A stretch of DNA of 64,000 nucleotides from Trichormus variabilis 0441 (GTDB lineage: Bacteria; Cyanobacteriota; Cyanobacteriia; Cyanobacteriales; Nostocaceae). A program made the translations under genes and the position numbers. Positions 61,866-64,000 of the stretch are shown here, in pieces. Position 1 is the stretch's first letter. Each line of letters begins with the position of its first letter. The notes below the pieces were generated by a model. The model saw nothing but the letters and a program-made list of their open reading frames with translations. It had not been told where the DNA came from and ran no database searches. The stretch is from contig NZ_CP047243.1 in the NCBI RefSeq assembly GCF_009856605.1, positions 298,033 through 362,032 of the forward strand, read 5' to 3'.

Positions 61866-62258
61866 ATGAAAGCACTTACTGTCAGACAACCTTGGGCATG
61901 GGCTATCATCTGCGCCAATAAAAATATTGAAAATCGAGTTTGGCCTATTCATTATCGGGGTGATATTCTCATCCACGCGGCTTCAAAATGTACTAAAAAA
62001 GAATATCTGCAAGCAAAAGAATTTTGCCACAGCATCGGTGTTTCCGTACCAGAGCTAAACAGCCTCAGTCGCGGTCAAATCATCGGTGTCGTTACAGTTG
62101 TCGGTTGTCAGTTTTCAGAAACTGGTGCTGGCTGGGGAATGCCACAGCAGTTTCATTGGCATCTGGCCAATCCACGCGCCATTACTCCCATTCCCTACAT
62201 CGGACAACTGGGACTTTTCGATGTGCCTGATGAATTGGTTCGGGAGGCAGTTGCATGA
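61866..62258 (+). CDS. ASCH-domain protein
   Basis: A 130-residue ASCH-fold protein (MKALTVRQPWAWAIICAN, NIENRVWPIHYRGDILIHAA). ASCH domains bind RNA or modified nucleotides, and some hydrolyse N4-acetylcytidine. It is 7 bases after the dnaB stop and overlaps the cytosine methyltransferase by ATGA. A substrate cannot be inferred from sequence. Confidence 0.8.
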   Translation: MKALTVRQPWAWAIICANKNIENRVWPIHYRGDILIHAASKCTKKEYLQAKEFCHSIGVSVPELNSLSRGQIIGVVTVVGCQFSETGAGWGMPQQFHWHLANPRAITPIPYIGQLGLFDVPDELVREAVA

Positions 62259-63016
62259 AATCAGTCCTCTCCTTATTCTCCGGCATCGGCGGACTGTGCC
62301 ATCACGGTATCGCTGCGGCGGGTCTATCTCACAAGTTTCAAGTAAGGCAATTTGTCGAAATATCCCCCTATTCACAATCGGTACTGCGTTATGAACAGCC
62401 CCAAACCCCAATCCACTCGGACATTACCACCTACCACTGCAACAGGGGACAGTTTGACATCTTGTGTGGGGGATTCCCTTGCGCCGGCACAAGTAACTCT
62501 GGCAACCGACAAGGACTCTCTGACCCCAGATCCGCGCTCTGGGCTGAACAGTTCCGCATCATTGAATCCGATAGACCAGCGATCGCTCTTATCGAAAACC
62601 CCACAGGTTTGCTCTATCGCGGACTTGAGCAAATCATCTATGACTTTGACAGCATCGGGTACATGGGCGAATGGAACTGTATCTCTGCACAACAAGTCGG
62701 CTTGTCGCACCAAAGGAAACGAATCTTTATCATTGCCTACCCCGATGGCCTATTCAACCGTCAACAGCAGGCCCCCTGGACAAACCAAATTGGAAATCAC
62801 ATTACGCAAGTACGGCTCTCTCTCGAAACAAGAAGCTATCAACCCGGAGTTCTTGCGGTGGCTCATGGGATTCCCATTGGAGTAGCTAAAAACATCTCTG
62901 GTAACTATGATGCCCGTCGTGCTTACGGGTTGAGTTGCTCTCCGCGACAGTCCGCCGTTGCTTGGAAACGCATTGATTATCTATGCAGTTTACTTTCTTA
63001 TCAGGAGGCATTTTGA
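62255..63016 (+). CDS. C5-cytosine DNA methyltransferase, compact
   Basis: A 253-residue C5-methyltransferase. Motif I SVLSLFSGIGGLCHHG is at residues 3-18, catalytic motif IV ILCGGFPCAGTSNSG near 70 (Pro-Cys), motif VI ALIENPTGLL near 110 (Glu-Asn) and motif VIII QVGLSHQRKRIFIIA near 148. It is short, with room for only a small target-recognition region before the C-terminus, which is also weak in motifs IX-X. It overlaps the ASCH gene (ATGA) and the DUF1392 start (TTGA). No restriction enzyme gene is adjacent, so it is probably an orphan. Confidence 0.85.
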   Translation: MKSVLSLFSGIGGLCHHGIAAAGLSHKFQVRQFVEISPYSQSVLRYEQPQTPIHSDITTYHCNRGQFDILCGGFPCAGTSNSGNRQGLSDPRSALWAEQFRIIESDRPAIALIENPTGLLYRGLEQIIYDFDSIGYMGEWNCISAQQVGLSHQRKRIFIIAYPDGLFNRQQQAPWTNQIGNHITQVRLSLETRSYQPGVLAVAHGIPIGVAKNISGNYDARRAYGLSCSPRQSAVAWKRIDYLCSLLSYQEAF

Positions 63017-63507
63017 CTAACACTATCAACACGCTGGAAACTTGCTGGTATATATCCCCACCTTGGGGCAAACAACTCTCACCACTTGCCATCAGCATAC
63101 TAGAGAAGGTTTATTTGCCTTCTCCTAAAGTCGCCGGTTATTGCTGCGGCGTAGAATGGTCTGACACTGGATGGAATTATTCTATCCACAGCGATCGCGG
63201 AATCATCTCTGTACCAGACAATGAAATCATCGCTAGGGGTCAACTTCAGCCCTTGTCCATTCAAAAGCCTCACTTCCGTTTAGGGCAGTTGGTCAACTTC
63301 CGCTTTGCTAATGATGGCCCGAAGATTCGCATGATTTTGGGGATGTCGCTCATCAACAATGCTTGGTTGTATCAAGTCGAGTGGCGATCGCCTGCCCTAC
63401 GATTACCAACTGATGAAGGCGCTTGTATTTTTCCCAAATCTACACAGCAGGGTAAGTTTATCAATCGGCTGTCCTGGGTCACACCTCATGATTTAACGGA
63501 GGTATGA
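63013..63507 (+). CDS. DUF1392 family protein (copy 2)
   Basis: A 165-residue DUF1392 protein. I choose TTG at 63013 over the ATG at 62983, because AGGAGG lies 5 bases upstream of the TTG and the alignment with the 55708 copy begins there (LTNTINTLETCWYISPPWG). Shared GYCCGVEW and an Ile/Phe-rich strand follow. It overlaps the methyltransferase stop (TTGA), so translation is coupled. Function unknown. Confidence 0.75.
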   Translation: MTNTINTLETCWYISPPWGKQLSPLAISILEKVYLPSPKVAGYCCGVEWSDTGWNYSIHSDRGIISVPDNEIIARGQLQPLSIQKPHFRLGQLVNFRFANDGPKIRMILGMSLINNAWLYQVEWRSPALRLPTDEGACIFPKSTQQGKFINRLSWVTPHDLTEV

Positions 63508-63508
63508 T

Positions 63509-64000
63509 ATGACAATTTATACCTCATACTATAAAGGTGAAATCAAGGGTGAGGCTGTTTCGATTTCGCTTTATCCGCCCAAGGGTTGGACTGGCAGGCA
63601 CTTACCTCTGTTCGCCCCTACTCCTGAACTGTTGTACTGGTGGAAGTCTTCGGCTAAAGATGCGATCGCAGAACAGGAATACAAGCGACAGTTCCGTGAG
63701 ATTTTAGATTCTCGGCAGCAGCTGATTGGGTTGTGGGTGGAGAAACAGAAGAACAACCCACAAGACATAACACTATGCTGCTTTGAAAAAACTGGGGATT
63801 TCTGCCATCGATATCAGGTTGGAGAAGTAGTAGTACAAAAATACTTACCTGAGCTTTGGGGTGGTGAAATTGGAACTTCTCGGACACAACTGAGAATTAT
63901 CCAAGCTGGAAAGATGAATCTCACTTCTCCGCCAAAGGTTTTAAGCTTGATAGACAAATGCCATGCTTCTGGTTTTCCCGTTGTATGCGATCGCTTAACT
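63509..64000 (+). CDS. DUF488-like protein, N-terminal part (runs off window)
   Basis: An ATG at 63509 opens a frame of 164 codons that reaches the right edge without a stop. The sequence (SLYPPKGWTGRHLPLFAPTP, then RQFREILDSRQQL) resembles the DUF488-type proteins of Nostocales plasmids. AACGGAGG precedes the ATG. The C-terminal part is outside the window. Confidence 0.6.
   Translation, partial: MTIYTSYYKGEIKGEAVSISLYPPKGWTGRHLPLFAPTPELLYWWKSSAKDAIAEQEYKRQFREILDSRQQLIGLWVEKQKNNPQDITLCCFEKTGDFCHRYQVGEVVVQKYLPELWGGEIGTSRTQLRIIQAGKMNLTSPPKVLSLIDKCHASGFPVVCDRLT

Noticed and set aside
62352..62885. 177-aa plus-strand frame inside the cytosine methyltransferase gene
   Set aside because: It lies in another frame of a gene with all C5-methyltransferase motifs and has no family match or ribosome site of its own.
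1..64000. tRNA, rRNA, riboswitch or integrase genes
   Set aside because: I looked for the usual sequence patterns and found none. A covariance-model search would be decisive for small RNAs and could not be run.

Overview
The window looks like part of a large plasmid from a heterocyst-forming cyanobacterium (Nostoc/Anabaena type). The evidence is many HIP1-type octamers (GCGATCGC), short heptamer repeats typical of this group, a CyRepA1-type plasmid replication protein, cyanobacterial families (DUF1257, DUF2997, DUF1392, Ycf46-like AAA ATPase), two XRE regulators with plasmid-type neighbours, and no rRNA, tRNA or housekeeping operons. The assignment is inferred from gene content, without a database search.

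Layout. 1-6.8 kb: minus-strand plasmid backbone genes (partial Ycf46-like ATPase, DUF2997, DUF1257, several unknowns, a DUF4351-like protein, an XRE regulator) separated by clear hairpin terminators and a 33-bp inverted repeat. 7.1-14.5 kb: the CyRepA1-type replication protein, then a three-gene set of a RapA/SNF2-type helicase (DpdE-like) and two small proteins. 14.5-31 kb: mixed accessory cargo. This holds a TnpB-only IS200/IS605-type element, a DEDDh exonuclease, a membrane protein with an HNH-like motif, a secreted nuclease with a truncated duplicate, a glutathionylspermidine-synthase-like gene, an e(P4)-type acid phosphatase, and a TPR gene cleanly interrupted by an IS66-type element with 14-bp inverted repeats and an 8-bp target duplication.

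31.3-48.2 kb is the main accessory island: a single minus-strand run of about 14.5 kb. It starts with SspB (DUF4007), SspC (ATPase) and SspD (PAPS-reductase-like) homologues, the single-strand DNA phosphorothioation machinery. It continues through a five-gene set (GIY-YIG nuclease split by an in-frame amber codon, DGQHR/DndB-like protein, SF2 helicase, GHKL ATPase, single-HKD phospholipase-D-like protein) and ends with the cysteine desulfurase (SspA/DndA) and a small unknown. A phosphorothioation-associated putative methyltransferase with a duplicated flanking domain is transcribed divergently from sspB. The island is bracketed by broken genes (UvrD and WD40 remnants on one side, a frameshifted ParB-like copy on the other). 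I infer that SspABCD marks host DNA with sulfur and the five-gene set is the restriction or effector arm.

48.8-52.9 kb: a membrane-anchored actin-like ATPase next to a second HNH/membrane protein, a ParB-like protein with two perfect palindromes inside its gene, and an XRE regulator with a palindromic operator. 53.1-64 kb: a plus-strand operon with many ATGA overlaps. It encodes plasmid unknowns, a DNA-methyltransferase-like protein overlapping an AlkB-like dioxygenase, a winged-helix replication initiator, a DnaB helicase, an ASCH protein, a C5-cytosine methyltransferase, two DUF1392 proteins and a DUF488-like partial gene. The initiator gene contains seven 21-bp iteron-like palindromes at an exact 23-bp period, which makes it a strong candidate origin resembling the lambda O-gene origin.
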